Of a stretch of DNA of 29,463 nt, positions 6,172-14,793 are shown in pieces (within the stretch, counting starts at the first letter, position 1; each line of letters begins with the position of its first letter). The stretch is from CAYHKY01 sp964357355 (lineage in GTDB: Bacteria > Patescibacteriota > Microgenomatia > UBA10105), in contig CAYHKY010000006.1 in assembly GCA_964357355.1 (NCBI GenBank), forward strand, positions 1 through 29,463. The letters run 5' to 3'. The translations under genes and the position numbers were made by a program. Under the pieces are notes generated by a model. It did not search any database. It was not told the DNA's origin and was given only the letters and a program-made list of their open reading frames with translations.

Positions 6172-6855
6172 CTAGAGGTAACGTTCTATTTTAGCCTGTT
6201 CTTTGATCTTGGCAAACCATTCTGAGAAAATTTTCGTCATCTTGTTATTTTTCAATGTTTCCTCAGCTTCCTGAGTTCTACCCGCATCCGTAGTCGCCGT
6301 CATTGTCTTGCTGTTTTGCTGAACAAAAACTGTAACTTCTTCGGTAGAAATAGTTGCTTCGCTGCTCAACATTTTGTCAATCAAAAGTTGCAACCTGATT
6401 TGATTTTCAAATTCAGGCCGAGTCACACCCTGAAGAGCTAATGAATCATCAAGTGTCATAGAACCCTTCAATTCAGCCTCAATGCTGGCAATCTTAGCTT
6501 TTACCTCCTGGGCGTCAGCAGTTACTTTTTTCTTTCCCGCTTCTTCAAGAATCAAATTCTCCGCAATGAGCGCCTCAAGCATTTGTTTGCCGAAACGGTC
6601 GGTCAACCTTTGAGACAAAGTCATTTTGAGTATCGGTTGTCCGTTTACGGTGCCTGCCAAAAGAAGCTTGCGTCCCCGAGTAAATAAAAATATCCCCGCG
6701 ATTACCAAAATCGCAATCAGAACCATCCAGCGTTTGGATTTGAATCTTCCCTGTTTTGGAGAAGCATCTGTATTAATTGAATCCTCAAGCACACTTGGGA
6801 CAATAGTTTTTGCGGTGAGAGTTTTTGGGCTATTTTTCTTGATGGTTTTTTTCAT
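6172..6855 (-). CDS. Membrane-anchored SurA-N-like protein
   Basis: A 227-residue protein (an alternative ATG two codons upstream at 6861). The basic N-terminal tail of about 40 residues is cytoplasmic, followed by one membrane segment (RWMVLIAILVIAGIFLFTRG, about 42-60). The outside part (about 66-165) looks like the SurA/PrsA N-terminal chaperone domain: VNGQPILKMTLSQRL, an EALIAENLILEEA helix and a paired-helix region. The parvulin peptidyl-prolyl isomerase domain is missing, so it would be a foldase-like chaperone for exported proteins rather than an isomerase. A TATACT -10 candidate lies at 6878-6883. The family call is moderate. Confidence 0.7.
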   Translation of the reverse strand: MKKTIKKNSPKTLTAKTIVPSVLEDSINTDASPKQGRFKSKRWMVLIAILVIAGIFLFTRGRKLLLAGTVNGQPILKMTLSQRLTDRFGKQMLEALIAENLILEEAGKKKVTADAQEVKAKIASIEAELKGSMTLDDSLALQGVTRPEFENQIRLQLLIDKMLSSEATISTEEVTVFVQQNSKTMTATTDAGRTQEAEETLKNNKMTKIFSEWFAKIKEQAKIERYL

Positions 6856-6897
6856 AATCATTTTTTACAAGAGCGCTAGTATAACACATTTACATTT

Positions 6898-7503
6898 TTA
6901 ATAAAATTGCAGCTTGATACGCAAGTATGCGAAAACTTTTTGCAGCAATTGCACCACTCCGTCAGACGACTTTTTCGACCCGAATTTAAGGACATAACGA
7001 CCCCCTTGACCTTTAGGGTCAAAAACAGCAATCAGATACTTATTTTCAGATAGGTCTTTGATGGTTTTTGGCCCTTCCCACACTGACGTGAAAGCTTGCA
7101 AAGAGACTTTTTTGTCATTGGAATTTTGATTCCACGTAAACACCCGCCCTCCTAGACCTGAGGGGAAACCAAAAGGAACGGCACCCTGCATTTGTTTTAT
7201 GTTAGGATCTGTAACTATCAGACTTGGCGTAAAATTGACAAATCGCTCTTCTTGAGGCACGTATATTTCAAGTACAAATTGCTCTGACAACTCGGGAACA
7301 TCCAACAAATAATAATCTGCCGTGTCGCTACCTTTTCCCAATTGTGCGAATAAATAATGCAGCTTGTCGGCCTCTTGTATCAATTGAGCGTTGATATGAG
7401 TATTGTTTGCTCCCTCTTCAAAAACGTATTGCTGGGCTGCAGCTTTTACAGGAGGTAATAAAAAGAGCATAAAGATAAATAAACAGACCAGGTAATTGCG
7501 CAT
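6898..7503 (-). CDS. Hypothetical secreted protein
   Basis: A 201-residue protein starting MRNYLVCLFIFMLFLLPPVKAAAQQ, a clear signal peptide with a cleavage site probably after AAA. An in-frame GTG lies 3 codons earlier (7512), but the ATG gives the better signal peptide. The mature part is beta-rich, with a DYYLLDVPE.....LEIYVPQEE pattern like a pre-peptidase/beta-sandwich domain, and no catalytic motif I recognise. A hydrophobic C-terminal end (VVQLLQKVFAYLRIKL) may touch the membrane. It is followed by the SurA-N-like gene on the same strand after about 35 nt, suggesting joint expression. Confidence 0.75.
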   Translation of the reverse strand: MRNYLVCLFIFMLFLLPPVKAAAQQYVFEEGANNTHINAQLIQEADKLHYLFAQLGKGSDTADYYLLDVPELSEQFVLEIYVPQEERFVNFTPSLIVTDPNIKQMQGAVPFGFPSGLGGRVFTWNQNSNDKKVSLQAFTSVWEGPKTIKDLSENKYLIAVFDPKGQGGRYVLKFGSKKSSDGVVQLLQKVFAYLRIKLQFY

Positions 7504-7545
7504 ATGTAACACTTAGAACTTACAATATAGTATAGCAGGAACTAA

Positions 7546-7566
7546 ACCCCAAAAGTGCTTTGGGGT
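7546..7566. other. Perfect hairpin in a divergent intergenic region
   Basis: ACCCCAAA-AGTGC-TTTGGGGT, an 8-bp perfect inverted repeat between the divergent genes at 7503 and 7604. It lies just upstream of the -35 of the plus-strand gene. An operator is more likely than a terminator because no T tract follows. Confidence 0.4.
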
Positions 7567-7568
7567 AA

Positions 7569-7597
7569 TTGCAGCAAAGACACAAACAAACTATTAT
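7569..7597 (+). promoter_or_regulatory. Promoter with leaderless start
   Basis: TTGCAG (7569-7574), a 17-nt spacer and TATTAT (7592-7597), then 6 nt to the ATG at 7604. The -35 is a partial match and the -10 matches 5 of 6. The geometry leaves essentially no leader. Confidence 0.5.
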
Positions 7598-7603
7598 AAA
7601 CCC

Positions 7604-8119
7604 ATGAAGTCCGCAAACCAGGTAATTATAAAAATCGATAAATTACCAAAATTGCTTTTGCTTTTTATGGCAAGCTGCGCTTTATTAACTTATATAACCA
7701 CTTTGTCACCTACAATTTATTCTCCACTTACATCACAACTTGAGGCACTTAGCATTTCCCCGAATTCCCGACTGGCTCATGTCAAGCTGGCTGAAACATA
7801 CAACCAATTAAGACGACAACAAGATGCGTCTCAAGAAATTCAACTCGCACGCGAATCAATACAAAATTCAAAAGTCTTAGGAGAAATAAGTGACCTAAAT
7901 ACCATTGAGCACAAAATCACCTCCGAACCAAAACTTATAGAAAAACAACGCGAGTTCTGGATGTCTATAACCAAACAATATCCCAAATATATCGACGCCT
8001 GGATACAGTTGTGGTATTTGGATTACAATCACAATCTCCCTACCCAAATTTATCGGGAGGCGGTTCTTCAGCTTGATCCTAATTATTTAAGTGAGATGCC
8101 TGGGGTGTTACTTAAATAA
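7604..8119 (+). CDS. Membrane-anchored TPR-like protein of unknown function
   Basis: A 171-residue protein with one N-terminal membrane segment (about 14-34, LPKLLLLFMASCALLTYITT). An outside or inside helical part follows that looks like degenerate tetratricopeptide repeats: LEALSISPNSRLAHVKLAET (about 47-66) and IYREAVLQLDPNY near the C-terminus. TPR domains bind other proteins; the partner is unknown. It stands alone on the plus strand among minus-strand genes. The call rests on residue pattern, not on a family match. Confidence 0.65.
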   Translation: MKSANQVIIKIDKLPKLLLLFMASCALLTYITTLSPTIYSPLTSQLEALSISPNSRLAHVKLAETYNQLRRQQDASQEIQLARESIQNSKVLGEISDLNTIEHKITSEPKLIEKQREFWMSITKQYPKYIDAWIQLWYLDYNHNLPTQIYREAVLQLDPNYLSEMPGVLLK

Positions 8120-8160
8120 ATACACAAGGTTATACCTTCTGTGGAATTGGAGTGTGTTTC

Positions 8161-8844
8161 TTATTTTGAAGCTGTTTTGGATGGTTCTGTTGTTTTAGTT
8201 TCGGCGGGCGGAACTTCCACAGCCGCAGTTTCTGTTGCCGCAGCTGCTTGAGTAGCAGCTTCTTGAGCAACTAATTCCTCAGCCTCTTTGGTTACCAAGG
8301 CACCAATCTTGACAATCTCCACATCCACACCGTTTAAGATCGTTACACCTTTGGGAAGAGATAAATTGGCCACAGAAAACGCATTGCCGACTTTAGTAAG
8401 CACAGAAACGTCTACCAAGATTTTCTCCGGTAAATCGGTTGGTAACGCTTCCACTTCCAATTGATCGAGCAGCGTCAACAATACTCCTAGTTTTTGTTCA
8501 ACCGCAGGAGCAATTCCAGTTATTTCAAGCGGAACATTCACTTTCACTTTTTCTTTAAGATTTACTTGGTGGAAATCTACATGAAGAGGTTTCTGGGTCA
8601 CCGGATGAATTTGGATGTTTTGAATCAATACTGCTCGTAGGTCTTTATCTATTGCCAACTCCAGCAATCCTGTCTCTCCCACTTGAGTGAATGCTTGCAA
8701 CAATTTATCTGCAGCTACTTCAACGGCTTCACTTTTGACGTTTTTTCCAAAAACATTACCGGGAACTTTTCCCGCCGTTCTTAATTTACGGTTTTTTTTG
8801 CCAAATAAGGTTCTGATTTCAGCTTCAAGACGATATTTCTTCAT
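8161..8844 (-). CDS. rplY: 50S ribosomal protein L25 (TL5/Ctc type)
   Basis: A 227-residue long-form L25. The N-terminal domain (about 1-92) has the 5S-rRNA-binding fold (RTLFGKKNRKLRTAGKVPG, HPVTQKPLHVDFHQVN). The C-terminal TL5/Ctc domain runs to about 185 and is followed by an Ala/Glu/Thr-rich low-complexity tail. Its start overlaps the stop of the DUF4012 gene by 4 nt (ATGA), so translation is probably coupled and it is the last gene of the long minus-strand run from rpmH. Confidence 0.95.
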   Translation of the reverse strand: MKKYRLEAEIRTLFGKKNRKLRTAGKVPGNVFGKNVKSEAVEVAADKLLQAFTQVGETGLLELAIDKDLRAVLIQNIQIHPVTQKPLHVDFHQVNLKEKVKVNVPLEITGIAPAVEQKLGVLLTLLDQLEVEALPTDLPEKILVDVSVLTKVGNAFSVANLSLPKGVTILNGVDVEIVKIGALVTKEAEELVAQEAATQAAAATETAAVEVPPAETKTTEPSKTASK

Positions 8845-11369
8845 AAATTTTTATTTAAATCAAAAGTGAGATGTTTATCAGTTACCAGAATGGTATTATA
8901 CGAAACGGTGTGGCTTTGCGCAAGCGAGGTTATTCCGGCGACATTCCTATCAATGTTATTCGTGCGAGCTTGCCAGGCAGGCGGAGTCTTAAGTTCTAGT
9001 TGAAAATCATCACCCGTTGTCCCCGACTGTTTCTGCACCATGAGATCATACTTGAGAGACGGCAAAAGCGGTGCCTCCGCTCTTTCAAATTTCAAATGCA
9101 GTTCTTTTTTCTCTTGAGGACCAACTTCTATAAATCCGGCAAATGCCTGCAGCCCAGCCTTCTCACTGGTACTAAGTACAGATGAAATTGATGCCACACT
9201 ACCCTGTTCCATAACAAGGGGTGATCCGCCAACTTCTGCCCCAACCAATTCATTTGCAGATGGTACAAATACCCTCCAATAGTTTTTATAGGTACCGCTG
9301 GTTTTGTTTTCTTCCTGAGGTGAATCATTTGTATAATTTATAACCAGATCATGACGTACGGTACCATTTTCTTCAAGTGTGACTTGGTCTTTAATTGATC
9401 TGGTGATGAAATAGTTAACTTTGTTTACCCCCAAATTGGCATCCACCACCATCAAATAATCACTAATGCACGAGACACACTTAGGTAACCCAGTTTGCAC
9501 CCCATTCCAACCATATAAGTCAGCTATTTTTTGAGCCGCCGGATTAACTAAATAAAGCAACGCGTGTTTCTCAGCAAAAGATTTGCCTAACCATCCAAGC
9601 AGCGAAAGATTCGCGGCGTTTTTATCACTCTGAATTTTTTCAATCAACACCCTGGCTAAAGCGCCTAAGAAGTCTTTTTTTTGTGTAGACCCCGGAAAGA
9701 AATCTCCTTCAATGACCGCATGGGCTTGGGAGAATAAATTGGCATCAGTAATCGTTAAATCAAAATCAGTGAGCTTGATCGGTCCAGTGGCTTTTAACAA
9801 ATTTTGCACAAACTCCAAGTCAAGGGCAATAACACCGTCAACTGAAATATCAATCTCCTTTTCCAAAAACCAAGCCAAGCGCTCACCTGTCACAGAAAAA
9901 TCCGGATCCCAATTGCTGTCACGCATATACCAATGTTCTTGTCCCAAATGAGTCTTAATGGCCTCCGGAGGGTCGATGTGGCCTTTGAGAGATCCATCAG
10001 CGCTGTAGACATCCTGCACGGCAAAATCCTTGAGCGTCCCGTTCTCAAGCGTCACCACAGCAAACGACCCAATAAACCCACCTGTTGGCCGGAGTTCCAT
10101 GTTGTTCTGCAACACCACTAAATAAGTCCGTCTTCCATATATTCCGGTTAATTCCGGTATCAAAGCCAGGCCGCCTCTTGAAGCAGTTGTCGTTTCCCGC
10201 GTCTTCGCCAAAATCGCTATTGAACTCGCAAACATTTTTTGAATTAACGCCGGGGCATATCCAATGAATTCACGTGTTTCTTGGGCTGTAAAGTCGGCCT
10301 GAGCCAAACCTAATTGGACATCAGCAAGTGCCAGATTACCTTTTATAACTGACAGAAGCTGGGTAATAGGAACATTGTTGTCTTGTCCTAGAATTCCTTT
10401 CAGAAGCGACTCCGTTTCAGGTATGATGTCCGCCAAATACCCCATTCCTTTGGTTTCGTTAACCGCGCCGGAAATAACCCGGGAAAACTGGCGGAAAAGA
10501 TGTCTCTGATTTAGAAGTGAAAAAACCGGCTCAGTAGTCCCCAGTGTATTCTTGCTATTTACTAAAAGCCACTCCAGTTTAGATAAGTTTTGCCGCAGGG
10601 AAACCGTGTCGCTCTTTTGTATAGCTCCTTTCACCTGGTAAGCATAAAAAAGACTTAGAGACAATTGACCGGCAAGCAGGATGCCGGGGAAAATAATCAA
10701 AATAAATAAGCTAATTATTGCAGCTATCGCAAAAGGTAAGTGTGATTTCGGCCCCGGAGATGGGCCGATTGTGCTTTTCGGCTCTTTTTTTGTCAATATA
10801 GCAGTGTTTTCCTGCCTTTGCATGATAACTTCGCGTTCATTATTACTTTGAGAATCAGCGCTCATATCTTTTTCAACCGGATCTTTTACCGCAGTTGATT
10901 TGCTCATATCAACAAGCTTTGTCTCATTTAATGCGGGATTTATCGGAGCGCCTACAATTTCCAAAATTTCGCTTCTTCCGCCAAAGAAAAACTGCATCAC
11001 TTGCTCAACTTGTACATCAGTTAAACTCTCGCCACCCGAAAGGAGGATGATTTTTATGTTACTGTGCTTCTTCAACCACCTAGACAACTCCTCTATTTCC
11101 GAAACCTCAGTGATTATTAGGAGCGTCTTGGGTAACTCCCCGCCTTTACTTTCTATAAATGTTTGCACGAATTTTTGGGTGCCGATATAGAAAAAGTAGT
11201 TCCCGAAAAACGCGTCTTCCAGAGTTTTTGCCGTGTAAAGATCAACTTGACGGCTGGAAAGAAACTCTGCCAGAGGCCCAACGACAATGTCTTTTCCACC
11301 CCAAAAAACTGCTTTTGGATTGTCTTCACGGTCTACCTGAGTTTGAGCCACATAACCTTTATCTTGCAT
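8841..11369 (-). CDS. DUF4012 membrane protein
   Basis: An 842-residue protein. The cytoplasmic N-terminal part (1-205) has a Rossmann-like stretch (FWGGKDIVVGPLAEFL to KIILLSGG). A single membrane segment follows at about 212-234. The large outer part holds the DUF4012 signature RRTYLVVLQNNMELRPTGGF (about 412-431), then SADGSLKGHIDPP and WDPDFSVTGERLAWF. The C-terminal quarter is beta-rich. DUF4012 proteins are frequent in CPR and other Gram-positive-type cells and are often near glycan genes, as here (polymerase and flippase upstream), so a cell-surface polymer role is plausible but unproven. A TTGTCT-16-TACAAT promoter candidate lies 11 nt before the ATG. Confidence 0.88.
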   Translation of the reverse strand: MQDKGYVAQTQVDREDNPKAVFWGGKDIVVGPLAEFLSSRQVDLYTAKTLEDAFFGNYFFYIGTQKFVQTFIESKGGELPKTLLIITEVSEIEELSRWLKKHSNIKIILLSGGESLTDVQVEQVMQFFFGGRSEILEIVGAPINPALNETKLVDMSKSTAVKDPVEKDMSADSQSNNEREVIMQRQENTAILTKKEPKSTIGPSPGPKSHLPFAIAAIISLFILIIFPGILLAGQLSLSLFYAYQVKGAIQKSDTVSLRQNLSKLEWLLVNSKNTLGTTEPVFSLLNQRHLFRQFSRVISGAVNETKGMGYLADIIPETESLLKGILGQDNNVPITQLLSVIKGNLALADVQLGLAQADFTAQETREFIGYAPALIQKMFASSIAILAKTRETTTASRGGLALIPELTGIYGRRTYLVVLQNNMELRPTGGFIGSFAVVTLENGTLKDFAVQDVYSADGSLKGHIDPPEAIKTHLGQEHWYMRDSNWDPDFSVTGERLAWFLEKEIDISVDGVIALDLEFVQNLLKATGPIKLTDFDLTITDANLFSQAHAVIEGDFFPGSTQKKDFLGALARVLIEKIQSDKNAANLSLLGWLGKSFAEKHALLYLVNPAAQKIADLYGWNGVQTGLPKCVSCISDYLMVVDANLGVNKVNYFITRSIKDQVTLEENGTVRHDLVINYTNDSPQEENKTSGTYKNYWRVFVPSANELVGAEVGGSPLVMEQGSVASISSVLSTSEKAGLQAFAGFIEVGPQEKKELHLKFERAEAPLLPSLKYDLMVQKQSGTTGDDFQLELKTPPAWQARTNNIDRNVAGITSLAQSHTVSYNTILVTDKHLTFDLNKNL

Positions 11370-11476
11370 ACAGTGTTGTCATTGTAACGAAATGAACGAA
11401 AAAGACAAGAAATAATTGAAATATATGAAGTGTAAAATTCCGAAGTGAGCGTGCGGTAGCAATCTAAATCCTAATT

Positions 11477-11887
11477 TCAACCATCTAATGCCTGGTTTAC
11501 TAAAACATCGGCTTCCTGGTTTTGGGAACGGTTTATGTTATGGTACTCTATTCGACCTTTATAAATTTGTTCAAGACTGCGGGTGTGACTCAGCAGAAGT
11601 ATGAGGTGAGATTTTTTTGTTTTGTACTCTCTTGAGAGTTGTCTGGCTACCACCTGTGAGTCAAGAAAAAAAAGAGTGCGTTCCCCCCAAATTTTGTGTT
11701 CTATTAAAAATTTTAAGGCCTCTATAACAGCTTGATATTCTGCGGTATTATTGGTTGCGACACCAATTGTTTTTCCAAACGACCCCAACACTTTACCATT
11801 ACCATCTTTTATCACCACTCCAATTGCGGCGCTACCGGGATTACCTCTGGCTCCCCCATCACAATATATTTCAAGTTTTTTGTACAT
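11477..11887 (-). CDS. rnhA: Ribonuclease HI
   Basis: A 136-residue protein of typical bacterial RNase HI length. It cleaves the RNA strand of RNA-DNA hybrids. The four metal-binding acids are visible: Asp10 (YCDGGARGNPG), Glu50 (NNTAEYQAVIEAL), Asp76 (FFLDSQVVARQL) and Asp127 (NQEADVLVNQAL). I start at the ATG at 11887; a longer reading to 11959 only adds residues that overlap the flippase gene. The start lies within the last codons of the flippase gene (17-nt overlap), suggesting coupled translation. Confidence 0.95.
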   Translation of the reverse strand: MYKKLEIYCDGGARGNPGSAAIGVVIKDGNGKVLGSFGKTIGVATNNTAEYQAVIEALKFLIEHKIWGERTLFFLDSQVVARQLSREYKTKKSHLILLLSHTRSLEQIYKGRIEYHNINRSQNQEADVLVNQALDG

Positions 11888-13121
11888 AATCTCTTTGATT
11901 GTAAACCCAATACCAACCAATGCAACATACAAACAATTCAGTGCTTCCCAAAGCAACAACTGCTCCTAGAACTCCCCATAAATATACCAAAAAATTATTA
12001 AGCAATAAACTGCCCACACTGGCAACAAAGTAAATCATTACCAAAAATTTTTGTTGACGACGCATCACAAACAGCCATATCAAGGGGCTGGTCATAAAAA
12101 ATACCGGAATTAAAATTGCCAGCATGCGCAAAATTGCGACTGAAGCTAAAAAGTCAATCCTGATAAACGGCAACGTTCCTGCAAACACCCACACTCCCGC
12201 TGTGGTAATTAATGAAAAAATAAACAAATAACTACAAAGCTGTTTAATTCGAGCAGAAAAAAACCGTCCTTTTTTTAGCTGCAACTGCAACAATTCAGGA
12301 TAGACACTATTCATGATAAAAGTTGGCAGTGCGATTGCAAACTCAAAAAACTTGAATGCTAAACCATACTCGCCCACTTCGATGGAAGTATGTGACGAAT
12401 TCAAAGAAAAAATACCCATCCGCATATAAAAATTGTTGCAAACCAATGCAAATCCCAACAATCCGCTTTGAAACATGATTTTCTTCCATAATTCAATATT
12501 TATTTGCACTCTTGTTTCCACTCCGCGAAGGCGGATTAGCCTTAAGGAAAAAAGGGCCGTGATAAAAGAGCTGAGTGCCAAGATGACGATTGCCTGTTCT
12601 CCTGAAAGGTGACTTTTGGGTAAAACATAAACTACAAAAATCAAAAGCAGTAACCCAATTAGGTTTCCGACTGTTTGAGACGCTACCTGCAAATCTAACC
12701 GCCTAATCCATTGAAAAATTACACCAGTTGTTAGAAAAATAGCGTAGCTTATGATAGAAAAGGCTCCCACAATCAAAGAAACCCAACCGATGGCAAGCGG
12801 TCCAAATACTCCTAATCGCCCGACAGCTATAGCCAGTGCCATTAACAAAACCCCTAAGGACACTCTCAATCCCAAAAATGGGGAGAAGCGTGAAAGCGTG
12901 GTGTGGCGCATGAGATGCAAGAACACAGTGTTCATCCCCAAATCGGTCATGGAATAAAAAAGGGTCAAAAGTGAAACAGTATGTGTATATACACCAAATT
13001 CGTCGCTTCCCAACTTACTGGCAAGTATTAATGTGGCAACAAAAACCAACACTGCCCCCGCCAGACGTCCGGCAATCTGCACAATAGTATTAACGATAAG
13101 TTTGTTGGCAAACAACCTCAT
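11871..13121 (-). CDS. Wzx-like polysaccharide flippase (MOP superfamily)
   Basis: A 416-residue membrane protein with about 12 hydrophobic segments. It starts MRLFANKLIVNTIVQIAGRL, the typical N-terminus of lipid-linked oligosaccharide flippases, with TLILASKLGSDEFGVY shortly after. Members move undecaprenyl-linked sugars across the membrane. I choose the ATG at 13121, which overlaps the stop of the preceding gene as ATGA; an in-frame start 43 codons further up only reads through that gene in the wrong frame. Together with the O-antigen-ligase-like gene it suggests a Wzx/Wzy-type glycan pathway. The glycosyltransferases are not in this window. Confidence 0.9.
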   Translation of the reverse strand: MRLFANKLIVNTIVQIAGRLAGAVLVFVATLILASKLGSDEFGVYTHTVSLLTLFYSMTDLGMNTVFLHLMRHTTLSRFSPFLGLRVSLGVLLMALAIAVGRLGVFGPLAIGWVSLIVGAFSIISYAIFLTTGVIFQWIRRLDLQVASQTVGNLIGLLLLIFVVYVLPKSHLSGEQAIVILALSSFITALFSLRLIRLRGVETRVQINIELWKKIMFQSGLLGFALVCNNFYMRMGIFSLNSSHTSIEVGEYGLAFKFFEFAIALPTFIMNSVYPELLQLQLKKGRFFSARIKQLCSYLFIFSLITTAGVWVFAGTLPFIRIDFLASVAILRMLAILIPVFFMTSPLIWLFVMRRQQKFLVMIYFVASVGSLLLNNFLVYLWGVLGAVVALGSTELFVCCIGWYWVYNQRDYVQKT

Positions 13122-14341
13122 GTTGTGTGTACCCAACCAACTGCATTTATCCACACCAAGACAAACAACGTTTGTGTTTGATGAATTGTAATCATATAGT
13201 GATCGAACAATCCTAAAAACAAGATGGTTGCCAAACCCGCAAAAGACCACCAGCGCTGCTGTTTCCAGGATGTTCTCAGCGCATACAAGCAGGCCACAGC
13301 AAAGATAGACAAACCCACGAAACCAGCTTCTAATGCAATTAACATAAAAATTGAATGAATTGGTTGAAAAAGAAACGGAGGAGTAGCATAAAAATGCGCC
13401 TTACGAAGGTATCCGCCTACGCCAATTCCCAAAAACGGATGGTCCAATAACATCCTCGCTCCTTCCTCATACTGAGTTATTCTTTCCGTGAAAGACACAG
13501 TGTCCAACGACACAACACTCATAATGCGTCCTATTGTTAATTCCTCAACAAAAAGCGCCAGAAAAATAAGTAAAACAAGTTGGATTCTAGCACTTGTTCG
13601 TTTTTCTTCCTTTAACAAACGAACAAAAATGAGCACAACCAAACCGACCCACGCTAACCTGCTAAAAGAAATTGCTATACCAAGCGCACACATAGTTAAT
13701 ACGGTGTTGCGTAATAAGACAAGGATTTTTGATTTATAGGTTTTTTTGGGCAAAAACAAAAACAGGGAAAAGACAACGGTTAAATAACCACCCAGGACAT
13801 TGGGGTGGGGAAGTGTCCCATAAGGACGCAGATAAAGTCCCGTCTCAAGTGCAAGCTGCGCAACCCCCGGTGTCAAGGATGAAAAAGACCGCTCGCCTAA
13901 CCAATAAAGCCATCCGCCTACTGATCTTTGGGACAAAAATTGAGCTACAGCTATAAATGATTGGAGACAGGCACCAATACCAAGCGGAAAGAGACACATT
14001 GCTAACGTCAACGGGAATCTTTGTACAACCAGTCCAAACACCGCCAACATAAAAATCGTAAACCAAGGAAACCACAGAGTGTTACTGCTTAACCAAAAAG
14101 CGGCAATACCCAGAAACACCGTCGTACCAACAATGATCAGTCTGACAGTTTTGTTCCTTACCTTGTTACTCATAAGCGCTCCGGCAATAACTAAAACCAG
14201 AAGGTCTGTAACATAGAGAGTGGGGGAAAGATAATCAACGCGGCGACCTGAAACTATTGCCAGATCAGGCCAAAAATGCTTACCTAATTGGGTCGGAAGT
14301 AGGAGTAGAAGTAGAAATAATAATAATTTGATCCATCTCAC
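13118..14341 (-). CDS. O-antigen ligase/polymerase-like membrane protein (WaaL/Wzy type)
   Basis: A 407-residue polytopic protein with 10-12 membrane segments. It carries the O-antigen ligase signature region: LRPYGTLPHPNVLGGYL (about 174-190), SFSRLAWVGLVVL shortly after, and a large outer loop with DHPFLGIGVGGYL. Such enzymes polymerise or transfer undecaprenyl-linked glycans on the outer face of the membrane. The start codon is GTG at 14341, overlapping the stop of jag as GTGA, so translation is probably coupled. The next gene, a flippase, follows with a 4-nt overlap. Ligase and polymerase cannot be told apart from sequence alone. Confidence 0.88.
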   Translation of the reverse strand: MRWIKLLLFLLLLLLPTQLGKHFWPDLAIVSGRRVDYLSPTLYVTDLLVLVIAGALMSNKVRNKTVRLIIVGTTVFLGIAAFWLSSNTLWFPWFTIFMLAVFGLVVQRFPLTLAMCLFPLGIGACLQSFIAVAQFLSQRSVGGWLYWLGERSFSSLTPGVAQLALETGLYLRPYGTLPHPNVLGGYLTVVFSLFLFLPKKTYKSKILVLLRNTVLTMCALGIAISFSRLAWVGLVVLIFVRLLKEEKRTSARIQLVLLIFLALFVEELTIGRIMSVVSLDTVSFTERITQYEEGARMLLDHPFLGIGVGGYLRKAHFYATPPFLFQPIHSIFMLIALEAGFVGLSIFAVACLYALRTSWKQQRWWSFAGLATILFLGLFDHYMITIHQTQTLFVLVWINAVGWVHTT

Positions 14342-14793
14342 ACACGCGGTTTAACTATCAACTTACGCAGGCGCCCAACGCCATCTGATTCAGATTGTAC
14401 ATGCGGATGATCGGTTAAAACCATGTGTACCACTCGTCTTTCGGAAGGGGAGAGATCTGATATGATGGCTGGTTGACCGCTCTCAACTACTCTTTCAGCT
14501 GTTTTTTGTGCTAATTCCTTAAGTTGCAACTCCCGGCGTTCCCGGTAATCTCCAACGCTTACAATTACTCTAATCCATGTGCCTACTTTTTTGTGAACCA
14601 TCTGACCAAGCAATATCTGAATTGCTTCAAGGCTTTTGCCGTGTCTTCCGATAAGAGGTGCTGCGTCTTCGGTTTCAATAAGTACAAATGCGGCTTCGTC
14701 GCGCTCCGAAACAACCACGCTACCTTTGACCTCTAATTGCTCTAAGAGTTCACGCGTCAGTTCTTCTATGATTTGCAGCGTTGATTCATCCAT
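14338..14793 (-). CDS. jag: Jag/KhpB, KH and R3H domain RNA-binding protein
   Basis: A 151-residue protein with a short acidic N-terminal part instead of a full Jag-N domain. It has a KH domain with LIGRHGKSLEAIQILLGQMV (about 47-66), then an R3H domain with SPSERRVVHMVLTDHPHVQS (about 115-134). It binds RNA and, in Firmicutes, affects cell division and envelope homeostasis. It lies right after yidC, with an 8-nt overlap, as in many bacteria. Confidence 0.95.
   Translation of the reverse strand: MDESTLQIIEELTRELLEQLEVKGSVVVSERDEAAFVLIETEDAAPLIGRHGKSLEAIQILLGQMVHKKVGTWIRVIVSVGDYRERRELQLKELAQKTAERVVESGQPAIISDLSPSERRVVHMVLTDHPHVQSESDGVGRLRKLIVKPRV

Noticed and set aside
8974..8984. An 11-nt match (CAGGCAGGCGG) to the GC-rich repeat at 4828-4838
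   Set aside because: It is within the DUF4012 coding sequence, lacks the palindromic partner arm, and is short enough to be chance.
13122..13250. Extended N-terminus of the flippase gene
   Set aside because: The 43 extra codons overlap the polymerase gene, have no membrane or family match, and the ATG at 13121 gives the usual start with an ATGA overlap.
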